A stretch of 64,000 nucleotides of DNA from assembly GCF_932294415.1 (NCBI RefSeq), contig NC_065538.1:80985834-81049833 (forward strand). Reading direction: 5' to 3'. The DNA comes from Quercus robur (taxonomy: Eukaryota; Streptophyta; Magnoliopsida; Fagales; Fagaceae). Positions 11,965-28,799 of the stretch are shown piece after piece. How positions within the stretch are numbered: position 1 is the stretch's first letter; each line of letters starts with the position of its first letter. Under the pieces are notes generated by a model that had not been told where the DNA came from, ran no database searches, and was given only the letters and a program-made list of their open reading frames with translations. The position numbers and the translations under genes are program-made.

Positions 11965-12099
11965 ACTTTACATATTCATCTTTGTCGGTTTTAACATCTA
12001 TATATAATTAATATTTATTCCTATTTTATATATATAAATAAATAGATTATTGACTTTACATATTCATCTTTGTCGATTTTAACACTATATATATTTCTT

Positions 12100-12334
12100 T
12101 TTTTTTTCCAATTTTCCTATAATTTTTTTTTACATTCACTTATTTTTTTAAATATTTACATTTTCTTCAACCTTTCTTCTTCCCTCACCTTTTCATCTCC
12201 CCACTCCCCTCTACTTTAATATTGCTATTCATCCTTCTCTTCATCTTCTTTTATTTGTCTCTTCTTATCCCTTCCCTCTTACTATAAATTTGTCACTCTT
12301 TTCCATTCTTTGCATAGTTTTCTCTCACAAAAAG

Positions 12335-12387
<53 letters not shown>

Positions 12388-13490
12388 GTTTTGGTGGATC
12401 TTTATCTCTCTCAATGTTTTGGTGGATTTTTATTTTTTATTGCATCTCCGCTTTAGGTTGATAAAATTTTGTATTTTTAAGAACTCTAATTTTGTTGATA
12501 CGATTTAGTTTTGTGTTTTAAGTTATTATTATTATTATTATTTTGCTCTTTGATTGTTAAATTTTATCCGATTACATTATAAAAAATTAAAGATAGTAGA
12601 TAAAAATAAAATAGTATTTCATTACATAGCATAATTTGGATAATTTAGTGTTTATTGTTATATCTTTTAATTTTTCTTATTTTTTTCTTCTCTTCCATTT
12701 TACTCAATATTGAAATTCAACCACATCCTCCTTATCATTAAATTATTTATATTTTCTCTCTTTTTGTTTTAAAAAATAAAAAATGTAATATTTTTCTTAA
12801 ATTCAAATAAAAGAAAATTGTGCTCATCAAATTGTACTCATTTTTTTTTTAACATTTACACTTTCTTCAACCTTTCTCATTCTCTTTACCTTTTCATCTC
12901 CCCAAAAATTCTACCTTGATATCACTCTTCCTCTTTCCTTTTATCTTCCTTTATTTTGTTTTTTTATATTATCATCCTCTTAATATGAATTTATCATTCA
13001 CTCTTCTATTCTTTACATAATTTTATCTCACAGAAAAGTGGTTATTTCCCACTCTTTCTCCCTCAATTTTTTGGTAGATTTTTATTTTTATTTTTCTTGC
13101 ATCTCTATTTTAGCCTGATAAAGTTTTGTATTCTTTAGAGCTCTATTTTGGTTTATGGGATTTAGATTTGTGTTTTAAGTTTTTTTATTTATTTTCTATG
13201 TCTTTGATTGTTAAATATTATCATATTTCATTATAAAAAATTAAAAATAGTATATAAGAATGTACTATTATTATATTACATAGAATTATTTGGATAAGTT
13301 AGTGTTTATTGTTATGTATTTTATTTTTATTTTTTTTCTCATATCATTTTATTTAACATTTAAATTCAACCACATCCCCCATATATATCATTAAATTATT
13401 TATATTTCCACTCCTTTTTTATTTTTAAAAATTTTAAATATAATATTTTGCCTAAATTAAATAAGTAAAATTGTCCACATTAAGTGGAGT
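12100..13490 (+). repeat. Two tandem copies of a ~0.65-0.73-kb unit
   Basis: Unit 1 (about 12100-12838) and unit 2 (about 12839-13490) share the same series of landmarks in order: 'ctttcttcaacctttct', 'ccttttcatctcccc', 'tttttggt.gatttttat', 'gataaa.ttttgtatt', 'ctttgattgttaaat', 'ttagtgtttattgttat' and 'aattcaaccacatcc'. Unit 1 carries the (CT)n array that unit 2 lacks. Divergence is visible throughout, so the duplication is not recent. Both lie inside the probable Helitron. Confidence 0.8.
12331..12384. repeat. (CT)n microsatellite
   Basis: About 26 perfect CT dinucleotides inside unit 1 of the tandem duplication. Confidence 0.95.
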
Positions 13491-13652
13491 AATGATAGGG
13501 AAACACTCATTCTCACACCCAATGCATCAAAGGAAGAATGAAATACAAAACAAATCAAGTTAGAAACACTAAATTAAAAAAAAAAAAAACTAATAATGCA
13601 TATTTAATGTCATAGAATCATCATCAAATTTTGGAAAACGATAGGTTGCCAG

Positions 13653-13753
<101 letters not shown>

Positions 13754-14139
13754 TATAGAAAAAAAAAAACCAATACAAAGTAATAAAGAGTAGATAAAGA
13801 AAAAAAAAACCAAACGTCAATTAGTAATCGTTGATTGGAAAACAAAGAGGTTGTTAGGAGAAGTAAAAAATAAAATAGAGATTACCGTATGGAGAACATT
13901 AAAAACTTTACAGTGTAGTAACATAAACTGTTTAATTCACTTAAAAAATTAAATCAACAATCAATAAATAATTACAATCATAGTACTAAATTTAAATTTA
14001 AAACTAATCAAATTCTAACTATGGAAACCATATTAATCATAACTAAAAAAGAGATGTTCTCTGATAGTAGTAGAAATTGAATAAGAAATAAAGTTAGAAA
14101 ATTTAAAAATCCATTTTTTGACATTTCATTTAACCTTAT

Positions 14140-14141
<2 letters not shown>

Positions 14142-14210
<69 letters not shown>
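14142..14210. repeat. (TA)n microsatellite
   Basis: About 34 alternating AT dinucleotides. It is followed within 300 bp by a short (TG)n and by A-rich runs at 14476-14516. Confidence 0.95.
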
Positions 14211-14216
<6 letters not shown>

Positions 14217-14481
14217 TGCACTATTACTTTCGAAAATCTAATGAACAATGCTACCTCTCATTTATCGTCTTTGTTATGCAAATCATCAGTTAGTAAATAT
14301 ATGATAATGGTAAGAAACGTTACAAATGAGATCACTAAAACAAAATATAATATTAATTAGCCACTATCATTATGGAGTAGTAATCTATAATTTTACGCAT
14401 CCAAAAAAGTGGAATATATAGAATTTTTTTAAAGGTATGTGTAAAGATTCACTATGTGTGTGTGTGTGTAAAGGTAAAAAA

Positions 14482-14513
<32 letters not shown>

Positions 14514-15533
14514 AGAGGTATATTTAAGGTTTTTGTTAACTTAAAAACTAATGAAAATCAAATGGTTAATAACTAAAATTATAGTATTAATAAAATATTT
14601 AATGAGACCATCCTAAAAAAATTACCGCAGGCAACGCGCGGGTATGCGACTAGTGTTAATTAATAGCCACATCCATCAACAAAGCATAAAGTTTATAAGA
14701 ATGATTCACCATCACAGTCTTGACATGAGAAATGAGAGATAAGTTAGGACAAACGATTTAGCTAAGTAACTGAAACTCATCACTGTAGGCCGTGATTTTA
14801 AAGAGCAAATCAGTAGGACTTGGTTGAGACATAGATGAATATGGAAATAGAGGATCAGCTACTCTAGGAATGCACTGGATTGTGGATACTATATATTGAG
14901 AAATACGATAATAACGACCACTAATATAGACACAGAAGGAAGAGTCATAGATATGCTCGAGAAGAACTCAATGATGATGAAAAAATTGGCGGAGAGGAAA
15001 AATCAAAACACAAGGGCTCCTACCCACTAGAGACAAACACATGAAGGATACACATGTCGACTATCTCAATTAGCTTGTATCTCTTTCTTCGTTTCATCTT
15101 CTTCCTTTTTCTTTATTTCATCCACTATAAACTCTCTCTCTCTCTCTCTCTCTCTCTGGTGTCCTTCAAAACATCAATTCTGCACATATCTATATGCTCA
15201 ATCTATTGTCGTGTTATGCTGCAATGACACTACCTCTCTGCCTCTTTTCTCAGTTTAGCGTCTTTCACACTCTCAATTAGGGTTTTTTTTTTTTTTTTTT
15301 TTTTTTTTGGGAATTTGATGGAAGGACCAAAAATTCAAATTTAGATTAGTTTTGTTTCAAATTTTTTTAAGGTCTAGAATTTTTTATTTTGTTAAAATTG
15401 AGAGATTGGGCTAATTTTTGTAACTTTGCTATTGGTGATTTTGTTATTAGGCTTATTATTTTGGAGTTTGCTATTTTAAAGGGGGTTTAACTGTAATTTT
15501 ATTGAACTAAATTGCTAAATTAGTACCTATACG

Positions 15534-15735
15534 TGGAATACAAATCTCTTGTACAATTTTTTTATTCCATTTTATGTTCCACCAATTACAACTTGTTATA
15601 CATTTATTTGCCTTTCCTTATAAAATAGCCAAAGTTTAAAATAGAAAAAATAAATAAATAAATAAGCACATGATAAGTTGTAATTGGTGGAACATAAAGT
15701 GGAACTCAAAAGGTGGTATAAAAGATTTGTATTCC
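15534..15735. mobile_element. MITE with ~70-bp terminal inverted repeats
   Basis: 'GGAATACAAATCTCTTGTAC' on the left and, reverse-complemented, 'GGAATACAAATCTTTTATAC' on the right, both continuing into TTATGTTCCACCAATTACAA (palindromic partner at about 15688-15707), form a 202-bp fold-back. Flanks cctatacgt and ctatatgcgt resemble a degenerate 9-10-bp target duplication, which would fit a Mutator-type MITE. Confidence 0.75.
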
Positions 15736-16984
15736 CTATATGCGTATACTAATAATTATTTTTTAAAAACAATTTAGGGGGGGCCATTGCCTCCAAAAAC
15801 TTAAGAATGGCTCTGGCACTATGCACGATGTGCCATAAGGATGGTCCAAGAAGATAGGAATGTGGAGCCCTGAAGGATTTGGAGTCCAACTTAATTGATT
15901 TGGGAAAGAGAGAAAAAGGAGTCAAGCCACATGAGAGAGAGAGAGAGAGATCTAACCATGAAAGATGAGGGGATCCAAAATAAGAATCTAGAATTTCAAT
16001 CGATTTTCGGACAATGCTACTATTGTGACAAGTTTTGATCGATTGAAGGTTAATCAAGAGTCAGTCTAAAAATAGAAAGTCCCTATGAATTTTTTGATCA
16101 ATTGAGAGTTGATCAAAGTGATCCGAAAAAAAAAATAAAATAAAATAAAAAATAAAAAAATAAAATAAAATTCGGTTGATCAAAAAGTGATCAGGAATGT
16201 GCAAATTAGAAAAATGTATAATAGATTATTCACCAAAAAAAAAAATGGCAACAAGAACATGCTTGAAATAGAGTTCAATATGTTGAGTGTGCATGTATGA
16301 GTGAAGTCTCACATTAAATAAGAATATCATATAGCGGTTAATAGAACATTGTTGAGCCTACATAGGCTTAAGTCTTTTTGGTCAAATGGTGTTCCTATAT
16401 GTTATATTAACTACTCAATTGGAGGCTCTTTTTGTAAGGAAGATGCACCCCCCCCCCCCCTAATTTTTCTCCTTTAGCTTAATGAATTGTAGTTAAAAAA
16501 AATAAAAATAAATAAATAAATAAAACTACTCAATTGGCGGCTCCCCAATGTGTTATCTCCTCAACAAGTGAAATAAGAGCTATTGGTGTTATGAATTGAA
16601 GGTGGTGAGGTGTTCATGGTCCCCCCTCCCCCCTAATGTGATAGATTAATGTCTAAATGGCTCATACAAATGATCCTAGATAAAGGCCCAACAAAGGAAT
16701 ACTGTCAATACTCAATAATGCTAAATAAAGCTAGATCACAATGATACAAATACATAAAAATGCACTATTATAAATCAACTCAACAATGGCTTTCTCTTGA
16801 CCTTATTGCACAAGTTAATGATTCCACCTTATCTAAATCTAAAACCATTACTATTATAATTTTATCCATTCCCCTTTCATTTATTTATTTAAAATCCAAT
16901 GAATTTTCAAAAGAGGCATTCAAATGGTTTCTTAATCACCTTCCTAGCTAGTCTTAGGAATTGGCTATCCCAAAAAAGGCATTC

Positions 16985-17233
16985 AAAACATGCTTGAATT
17001 TGGTCCCCATTGAATATACGAGTTATCCCGAAATCCAAAATTTTAGGATTCATCTCACCATCTAAGAGAACATTGCTAGTTTTAAGATCCCTATGTATTT
17101 TTTTTAATCTTAAGTCTTGATGAAAATACAAAATCCCACGAGTGATCCCAACGATGATTTCAAAGAGTTTCCCCCAATTAAGCAATGAACTTCTTGTATG
17201 ATCTACAATAAAATTTAACTTCAGTATACTCAA
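16985..17233 (-). pseudogene. SD1-type receptor kinase fragment (catalytic-loop exon)
   Basis: Reads [39 protein letters not shown] and [14 protein letters not shown]. It therefore contains the catalytic loop HRDLKTSN and the DFG of a Ser/Thr/Tyr kinase and matches exon 5 of the RLK at 25282-28491 almost residue for residue. No other exon is beside it. Immediately upstream (17235-17400), sequence jumps to the promoter region of that same gene ('aggactaagta/cgcatctttt', 'gtagcatatcaaaatggat'), matching 28600-28725. So exons 1-4 were deleted from this copy. A non-functional relic of an RLK duplicate. Confidence 0.85.
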
Positions 17234-17734
17234 AATGTGATAGAAGGGAGAGAATTACGAAGTTTCATTTCTCTTATCTCTATCTATAAATATTTTTATT
17301 TTAGGACTAAGTATCCCTTCTTTCAATCCAAAGAGTAGCATATCAAAATGGATGTTGGGTCAAGTCAATAAGTCAGCTTACACAGTCACTAAGCATCGCA
17401 AGTCTAGAATTGCATCAAGGGACTGAAGGCATTCTAGGCATCAATTTTAACTGACTAGCAGATTAAATATCATAATACTTATCTTAAATATATTTTTCTT
17501 AAGTTTTAGAGAAACTTAATGATGGCTAGAGTGACATGATAACTTTTGGCATGTATTCCCTACTTTAGTGAGTAACTGATAGTTTGAATAGGTTGGCAAA
17601 TAAGGGGTGTAGAAAATGGGCTAAGATTGGCTTAATGGGTTCGAGCTGTGAGGTTAACGATATGTTGTAAGTTGTAACTATCTCACAACCAAAATACATG
17701 GACATAATAAAGTCTTTTTATTGACTCTTTAATA

Positions 17735-17960
17735 GTGTAACATAATAATCATCTCACTTATTGTACCATATCTCCCATCCATTAAAAAATGTGCCATATG
17801 AAGAAAGCACATACGGAAAACTTCAAAATGATTGATCTTTTGGTCTAAAGTAAGTAGAAAGACCAATGCTAGTCAAACTAATTATTGAGACGTTATTAAA
17901 GAAAGGTCAGAAATATTATTGAGACATTATTAAGGAATGGTCAAAAATATGAATTAAGTG
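17735..17960 (+). repeat. Spacer block C, copy 2, upstream flank of the RLK fragment
   Basis: 'attgtaccatatctcccatcc' and 'atatgaagaaagcacata' match 5950-6025 and 49195-49260. The following 'gatcttttggtctaaagt..gtagaaa.accaatgcta' matches 29565-29610. It is interrupted at 17959 by a solo LTR and resumes at 19023. Confidence 0.7.
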
Positions 17961-19022
17961 AAACTCGGATTTGTACTAAAACCCAAGAGCTTATTCAGAC
18001 CCCCAAATAAAAAATATGGCTAGGTTGCTAGCACTCTAACTTAAATTAAATGTAGAACAAGAGTAAATAAGAGCAATGAATCGATAAAGCTACCCTAAGC
18101 CATATTCATCCATCATCAATAATAAAATGAAAGCTTAAAGAGTAGGGAAGAGAGATGCAAACACAAGATAACACCAAGATGTGTTATCGAAGAGGAAACT
18201 AAAGAACTCGATGAAAAATCTCTCCGCAACCCTCCAAGTCAAAATCGATCCCCTAGAAAATAAATTTGGAGTACACGAATAACAAAAAACCCTCCAAGCC
18301 TAGTTTACCCCATGTACTTGAGCCTTCCAAACTCCTGCTACCAACGAACTTCTTGGAGTCTTGTCTTCTCTAGCTTTCCAAATCCCATAATTCAGCCTAA
18401 TTGCATCTATTAGTGATTGGCTCCTTCCAATGCTTCCCAACAACACCAAAATCTCACTTAACACTCAGAATTGGTGTGGTAAGTATTTGGGCTAACAACC
18501 TCTCAAGGATTTAGAGATGGAGAGGTAGGAGTTAAGGAAAACCACAAGGAAATGTGTAGATGATCGTGGGTATAACAATCTCTAACTCTCAAGTGTATTT
18601 ACTAGGGTTTTCTCTCTGAAAAGCACTCCTTACAATTCGTGGATAATGAGGGTATTTATAATGTGGGTAAATAATTTGGTAAAGCATCGCAACTTTTTGC
18701 CAAACAGAAACTTTCATGGGTACTTTGCGGGATGACCCTTCTCACAAAACACTCGTGAAATTGATAGCCTGGCACGACTCTTCATCTTCCAGTCATGTGC
18801 TCCACACGTGGCATTTTCGCAAGTTGCTTCTCGTGAGCTACTTGTGAGCTAGTCGTGAACTCCACAAATTCATCATTTGAAGCTTGATTCTTCATCAATC
18901 TCTCATACTCATCCCTTACAAATAAACCCACATACATATAGGGAAAATGACTAAAGAAATTACAATCAACTTTGGCACAAAATTAAAGTCAACACAAGAG
19001 AGTTGGAAATCACAACTTTACA
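17959..19022 (-). mobile_element. Solo LTR, family X copy 1 (1064 bp)
   Basis: Bounded by 5-bp direct copies of TTAAG (17954-17958 and 19023-19027). It begins TGAAACTCGG and ends AACTTTACA on the plus strand. On the minus strand a 'TATAAATACCC'-like promoter element lies near its centre (about 18650), which fixes the orientation. Shares long homology with 23950-24907, 33251-34358 and 34443-35538 ('gatgcaaacacaa', 'gtgttatcgaagaggaaac', 'accctccaagcctag'). Inserted into the RLK-unit spacer. No internal domain. Confidence 0.85.
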
Positions 19023-19195
19023 TTAAGGAATGGTGTGATTAGGTAGCTAAAGAATACCTTAGGACCCATGGTGACTTTGACAACAACAGAAATTTCCTCC
19101 ACACACTTTAGCATAAGACAAAGAGCCCAAGTCAAAAGCCCAAATTTTATATCTTTGGCTTCATAGTTTCTTCTCCAACTCAATCTATTACACAT
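19023..19195 (-). pseudogene. Chaperonin-60 (mitochondrial CPN60) exon fossil
   Basis: The minus strand reads RLSWRRNYEAKDIKFG, then LMLKCVEEISVVVKVTMGPK. This matches the presequence end and first mature residues of plant mitochondrial chaperonin-60 (consensus SWSRNYAAKEIKFG ... LMLKGVEELADAVKVTMGPKG). It is one short exon-sized stretch, with no downstream chaperonin sequence, so it is a pseudogene fragment. A second copy lies at 29695-29790 upstream of another RLK, which shows it was carried along in RLK-unit duplication. Confidence 0.75.
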
Positions 19196-21528
19196 CTAAA
19201 TCACACACATACACATAAACAAAACACAAGACATAGAGAGGGGGATCATTACAAAGATTAACTAACATAGATAATCCTACAACCACTACTTAATTCTCTT
19301 ACCTACTATTGGGTGCAATTCTTAGTGACCCATCCTTCTTTCTTAACAATACCACAATGCAATCACAAACAGAACACTCTCAAGTCTCAACAAGCTTGCA
19401 TTTTTCTTCAACAATGGAGTTGTGTAGTACCGTACAGACATTTACAAATTTTACCATATTGAGCTTATAAAAATAATGTCCCACTAATCATAAAGAGACA
19501 ATTCAAATATTTATTTATGAGGAGGTATAAGCCTAATCAATATAATTGGTATATCGGTTTGTAAGTTTTATCACTTTATGTAGTAAAATTTATAATACCT
19601 TTAGCATTGTTCTTAATGTAATAGAACCTATGTTAAATGATTGATCTTCTATTTACCCAAAAAACCGAAAGGCAAGTATCTCTCTCTCAAAAAAAAAAAG
19701 GTAGGTAATGTCACGGCCCACACCCAAAAGGGTCCAAAGCATAAGAAAGGAACAATCAAGAGAGAGACTATAGTATATTTTTCTTTTCTTTTCCATAGGA
19801 TAAGAATATATAACCATACTAAAATCTCCACATTACAAGTCAGAGCTCTCTAACAAATTTACGAACAATAATAAAAAAAGCCATGTGCCTCCACATAATA
19901 CATGAATATATTACAAAACTCCAATTGGATTACACAAACTCACAATCTTACCAAGAATAAGGAACCTTAACACCAAATCTAGGCCTACCATGCCTAAGGC
20001 TAACAAACCTCAAGCGACCAACCTCCAATAGAATAAATTAAGGTTTTGTTGGACATAGCAAGATCGAGTCACCAACCATTTACAACAAAAGTCTCCAAAT
20101 TTAACATAGCACTCCAACCGTCATCAATGAAGTAAGCTTCATACTCAAGGTATAGCTAATTAATATGAAAAACTATTAAAGGGTGGGATGAGCTAAAACC
20201 TAGTAAGTAGCATAATTGATGGGGGTGAGGGAAATGCAAGTTTCATGACAATAAATAGTTTACAAATCATGTTTTAATTAATTTGGGAAATTCTAATTGA
20301 ATACCGGAAGACCATTTCAATAATAGTATGACAAAAACGATTAAATAATGGAACACAAAGTTTCTCAAAGTAAATGCCTAGAAACTATATACTATAATTT
20401 GTGAGCACTAGCAATATAATTCCAAAGCCATAAACTTAAACATAAGGTAATTTATCACAAATATACCATACTACCACATAGACCGATCAAGGAATCCAAC
20501 CATTCACAACTGGCATGATATTGTCCTCTTTGGTATGCAGTCTCTTGGCCCCATAGGCAGCAACCTCACCCACACATAATCAAGGAACCTCTTCTCCCCC
20601 TTAGCAGCAGGGAAGAACGTGTCATCCAAAGTGAAAGTGCACTAACCTAGATCTGATTCCATTGTCACAAAGACTACGGAAACCAATTTGGTAATCATCG
20701 GGAAATCACACATGGCATAAGGTTAAAACAACATAAACCTCACAAGTATAAATGTACTTTCAAATACATAGTTTATATCCACGTAATTTCAAAAAAAAAC
20801 CTTAAATAATCTAACTTCCACAAATTTTGTAAGATTTTCAACTTCATTCTTATCAAAAAGATTTTTTTATCAATTTCCCAAACAATAAGACAAGATAAGC
20901 ATCTTTAAATTTTCTAATATACCATAAAATCCATAATTTCCTTATCAAAGATTAAATAAAAGATGCTCATTTTCTATGTCAACAATTCATGCATTTCCCC
21001 AAATGTAATACCAAATATGATACATTTTTCATAAATAGTCATATACATTTAAGGTTATGACACAATAGTTTTCAGGAAAATATAGTTTCCATAAGTAGTT
21101 TCCAAAAACGTGTCTAATCCAAAAATAACATTTATGCAACATGATTATTTTCCAAAAATCCCATTAAAAAGCTACTTACCTTACAACCTGCAAAAAGCCT
21201 ATTTCTCCAAGCTCTAAAGGAGATTAGCTAGAACCTAAACAATATCAAGCAAACCTATCACAATAAGCATAGAGCTTGAAATTGTATCTAGCTATAAATT
21301 AGAAATTTCCAAATAAGCACTTAATTAGGCAAGCCTAGTATTTAACCTCATAAATAGTATATTCCACTTCCAAAGTTCTTCAAAAATTTAATTCACAAGG
21401 CATAGGCTCCAATTTATAAAGTTAACCCATTCAATATCATCTTCAACATTATGACTAGCTTCCATAAGATTTACACAATATCATCAAGAGACCCATGAAA
21501 GCAAAATCACAATATCCTCCAAGACAAG

Positions 21529-23286
21529 TGTTGAGGATCAAAATTTCACTAGAAAGTCCATTCCATGAATAGTAAGGAAAGACCATGGACCTTAACAAGA
21601 GAAGGCCCAATCCATGAAGTTAAGAAGGATCATGAAGTCCCAAAGTTCCAAAAAGAAGGAAAAAGAAAGAAATAATAATAAAGAAAAAAGAAGAGGATCT
21701 TGACCAAGCCAAAGGAAGGATCTCGGTCTGGCCAGAGGATATGTAGCAAGAAGAAGGATCCCAGTCAAACCATAGGATATGCAAAAAGATGTATGTTCAT
21801 ATTTCCAACAAAAACCATTAAAAAATCTAGCAAAACTAGATATTATCTTTGTAACCCATGGTCCAAGCCCATGGGATCTCGAGTGGATAGTAAGGGAGAA
21901 ATAGTTTGGTTGGTAGGGGAGTGATTTCTAGTGGAAGGAGGATCTCGAGGGTTTCCCTTGGTTCATATATTCGTTTGGAATACATGACCCAATGGAAAAC
22001 TCAGTTCCCCCATATGCATGACACCTCCACACAATTTCTTCTCAATTGTCATTTTCAACTAAAACTGTCACAATACACTGAGCAACCCACCCACTCATTT
22101 GACTTTCCAAGGAGGAATCTTTCATTTATAGCTAAAGCCAAATGACCCTTTTAAGTTATAATTGCCTAAATAAACTAAACCTCTACCCAATGTACATTTT
22201 CAGGTTCTAGAGGACATGGTTTTACCTAACAGACTCGGGAAGTCCTCACCCAGGTACTAGACTAGATCTGCTATAAAAAGAGCACAAAGGCATAGCAGTA
22301 GGGGGGGTTTTGGAGGGGGAGAAAAATGGGGATTTAGAGGGATAATTCAGAGGTTCAAAAGATATTTTTTTTAGAGCTTTAATAGCCTAGCAGGGAAGAG
22401 AAAGAAAAAAAAAAAAAAAAAAGAGCCAAGGTGAAGGAATTTGTCCTATATCCTTGAGATCATTCAAAATATCACTTAGCCTCCAAAGAAACATATGTCA
22501 AAACATGCACACATCATATATCACTCTCTCCCACAAAAATCCTCCTCACCTAACTATCTTGGAAGGCAATGCCCAAGCAAAGCCACTTGGACTTGAGTTC
22601 CAAATCCCACAAATCTTGTGCAAAAGCACTAAGTCTGTGAGAATTGGGGTTAGGATTCTCGTGGCTGAATCATTCTCATGAAATTCATTTACATATGTAT
22701 ATGTATTAAAATGTATATCCTAATCTAAGAAACTAACAATTATTTAAAGATATGTATATTGTATGGTGTGTTCTTATGCAGGACCTATAAAGGTAAAGGG
22801 AAATGACAAAACTCTATTGCATAATAAGCATGGAGAAAGATTGTATAATTCAGAGAATCAGCATTCTGGGTTTTTATAGGCCCAATACCCCTGGGAACCA
22901 CGACAGTACGCCTAGGGTACCATAACAGTACACCTGGGGTACCAAGTGAATGAACCTTTTTAAATGTTTACACAATAAAAAATAAGCCTCAAATACTCTA
23001 TTTCAATCTCTTTCTCATTGTGAATATTATGAATAATTATTTTACTTGTTTCGTAAGAGTAAAGGGTCATTTTATGAGACTAAAACACTTATAATTGTAT
23101 TTTATTACTTAGGAGGAATCACATTTTTGCCTTGAGAAGCTTTATGTGACTTGCGTATAACTTGGTTTGTAATCAGCCCCCATTTAGTTGCAGTGAACCA
23201 AGCCCAGTCCACCAAACAACAAGTAAAGTTCCCAAGATCCTTGTTTCTACTTGGGCCAGGGTATTGTCTAGAAAAGGACCCTCACA
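21529..23286 (+). mobile_element. Nested solo LTR (1758 bp) with 5-bp target duplication
   Basis: Begins TGTTGAGGATCAAAA and ends GGACCCTCACA. Exact 5-bp copies of ACAAG flank it (21524-21528 and 23287-23291). A TATA-like 'gctataaaaagagc' at about 22270 marks a probable promoter on the plus strand. Not related to family X. It interrupts an older repeat, giving a relative age order. Confidence 0.8.
22271..22284 (+). promoter_or_regulatory. TATA-like box of the nested LTR
   Basis: 'ctgctataaaaagagc', with a transcription-start-like region downstream, sits centrally in the solo LTR as expected for the U3/R boundary. Inference from position and sequence only. Confidence 0.4.
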
Positions 23287-23949
23287 ACAAGAAATTTAGA
23301 ACTTCAACTAACTCCAAATAAACTCAATAGCAATGGAAAAATTAGATTTACCAACCATCACATGTTATAACTCAAAACTCTTAAATTTCCACAATAAATA
23401 AACCTTAGATAGCCACCATTAGTACAAACCACAAACTCACTCATCAAATAAATCCACCAAGATAAAATTCATACATATTAACACATGAATATTACTTCCA
23501 AAGCTCATAAATCACATGATTATCATTATCAAAACTTAGACTAAAGAACCTCAAGCAAAAGCATATAAAACCCACCAAAAAGATTAGAAATTTTTACCTC
23601 AAATAAAATATGTGAAGGTGCTTAGAAGTTCCTAAGGATTTTCAGGTGATTTTGCCGGAAAGATGATGGTGGAGATGGTGGTTTGGAGTGGAACCCGGTG
23701 GGAGAGTATGGGAAATGAGTGTGTGTGTGTGTTTAAGTGAAGAGAAAAGAAAGAAAGTGAAAAGAAAAGGGATGGCTGGCCAAAAGAGAGAAAAGAGATG
23801 GTGTGAAAATGAGTGGTGGGGAATGGTGAGTAGGTGGGGGGCACGTGTGAATTTAAATAAAAATTTGACCGTGCCCTTTTTCTTTTCTTTTCTTTTTTTT
23901 TTTTTTTAAAAAAATTTTAAAAGCTGGGACATTATAGGTGAAACCTATA

Positions 23950-24907
23950 TGAAAGTTCAATTAGTGTGAAAAACAAAATGAATGTTTAAATCCCCAATTT
24001 CAAATTTAACCAATACAAGCTTATACCCAAATAATAGATGTGTGGAATAATAGGTACAAGCAAAAACCCAAACAAATAAACAACTCTACACCATAATTAA
24101 TCACAACACAGCAGCAATTAAAAGGCAAGAGTAACGGTTAAAGAGATGCAAACACAAAGATAACACTAGCATGTGTTATCAAAGAGGAAACCAAAGAACT
24201 AGGCGTAAAACCTCTCTACCACCCTCCAAGCGGTAAAATTATTCACTAGAGAATAAAGTTGGAGTACATGAATAACAAAAGACCCTCCAAGCCTAGTCTA
24301 CTCAATGTACTTGAGTCCTCCAAGCTCCTGCTACCAACTGGTTAAGCCTAACTGTGTCTTCTCTAGCTTTCCGAATCCCGCAATAAGCTCCATATTGCAT
24401 TCGCCATCCTTGGTATCTTCCAATGCTTCCTAAGCTCCCAAAACACTCAACACTTTGAATGGGTGTGGGTAGTGTTTGGGTACAAATCTCCTCTCAAAAG
24501 GTATAACAATGGAAGAGGGAAGGAGAAGAGACTACATAGATTTCTCTCTAAGAATGTGTAGCTCTCTCTAATAAGGTGGGCGTGTTGTAGAAACCTCTCT
24601 TAGGGTTTTTCTCTCAATAGGCTCCTTACCATTTCTGTGAGTAATAAGGGTATATATAGTATAAGTGATGGGAATACGAAAAGTCACAATTTTCAGTAAA
24701 ACATGGGAACTTCACAGGTCACTCACAACTAGTGCAAGTTGCGAGTTACCTTCCTGGACAGGCTGTACTGAGCTAGACCCTAGCCTAACTATTCACCTTC
24801 CTGCATATGCTTCTCATGTGACCTTTAGCTGTCTTGATCAAATCTTCACTACTTTTTGTCATGGAATAAGCCAACACTAATGTTATGAGATAAATCATAA
24901 CTTAACA
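23950..24907 (-). mobile_element. Solo LTR, family X copy 2 (958 bp)
   Basis: Flanked by exact 5-bp copies of CTATA (23945-23949 and 24908-24912). Starts TGAAAGTTCAATTAG and ends CATAACTTAACA on the plus strand. The body aligns with the other three family-X copies. Located about 370 bp beyond the 3' end of the RLK at 25282-28491. Confidence 0.85.
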
Positions 24908-25281
24908 CTATACGAATAATTTACTAGGCCACAAATGAGCTTAACACTGTAAATAACTTCTTGTTTCTATATGAAATGTATTTATTTCATAATTTGAATT
25001 AAATATTATATATTTAAAGCTGTATTGAGAGAATCATTTTCACTTTTTCAAGCCAAAAACCACCAAGAAGCTAGCAACCCAAGCCAAACATCACAGTCTT
25101 AAGCCTCGCCAGTAATATCGAAAAGAGACAAAGAATAAGAATAATGAATCATGTTCATTCTTAAATACAAAAAGAGTATATGTTAATTTTTCCTACAAAT
25201 CCCTATAGAAGCAATCTAGATGCAGCTAACTAGAATCCTTATAGGAGCAAATCAAATGCAGCTTAACTACAATCTTTGCCT

Positions 25282-28491
<3,210 letters not shown>

Positions 28492-28799
28492 GTTTGTGTG
28501 ATTAGTCTTTCACTTAAAATAACTTTTTTTGGGGTTTGGGGCAAAAAATATTGACATTTGGTTTGATTGAGAATTATGAAGTCTTTCTACCGTGAGAAAG
28601 GGAGAATTATGAAGTCTTCTCCCTCTGGTCCCTGTCTCTGACTATTCTCTCTTTTTAGGACTAAGCGCATCTTTTTTGAAACAAAAAACTAGCATATCAA
28701 AATGGATATTGCATCAAGTCAATAAGCTTAAATATCAAATTAAAGCATCAATTTTCGGTGAAGGCTTTTTTTTCTACCAGAAAATGACTATCAAATTAA

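Larger units (their letters stand above)
19706..23936. mobile_element. Long unclassified repeat, split by a nested solo LTR
   Basis: Starts near TGTCACGGCCCACACCC and ends near AGCTGGGACA(TTATA), i.e. TG...CA-type ends about 4.2 kb apart, or about 2.5 kb after subtracting the solo LTR nested at 21529-23286. No coding domain is visible. The style (TGTCACG start, A-rich body, CCGG-poor) fits a very long LTR, but no matching 5-bp flanks were found, so the class is uncertain. Confidence 0.35.
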
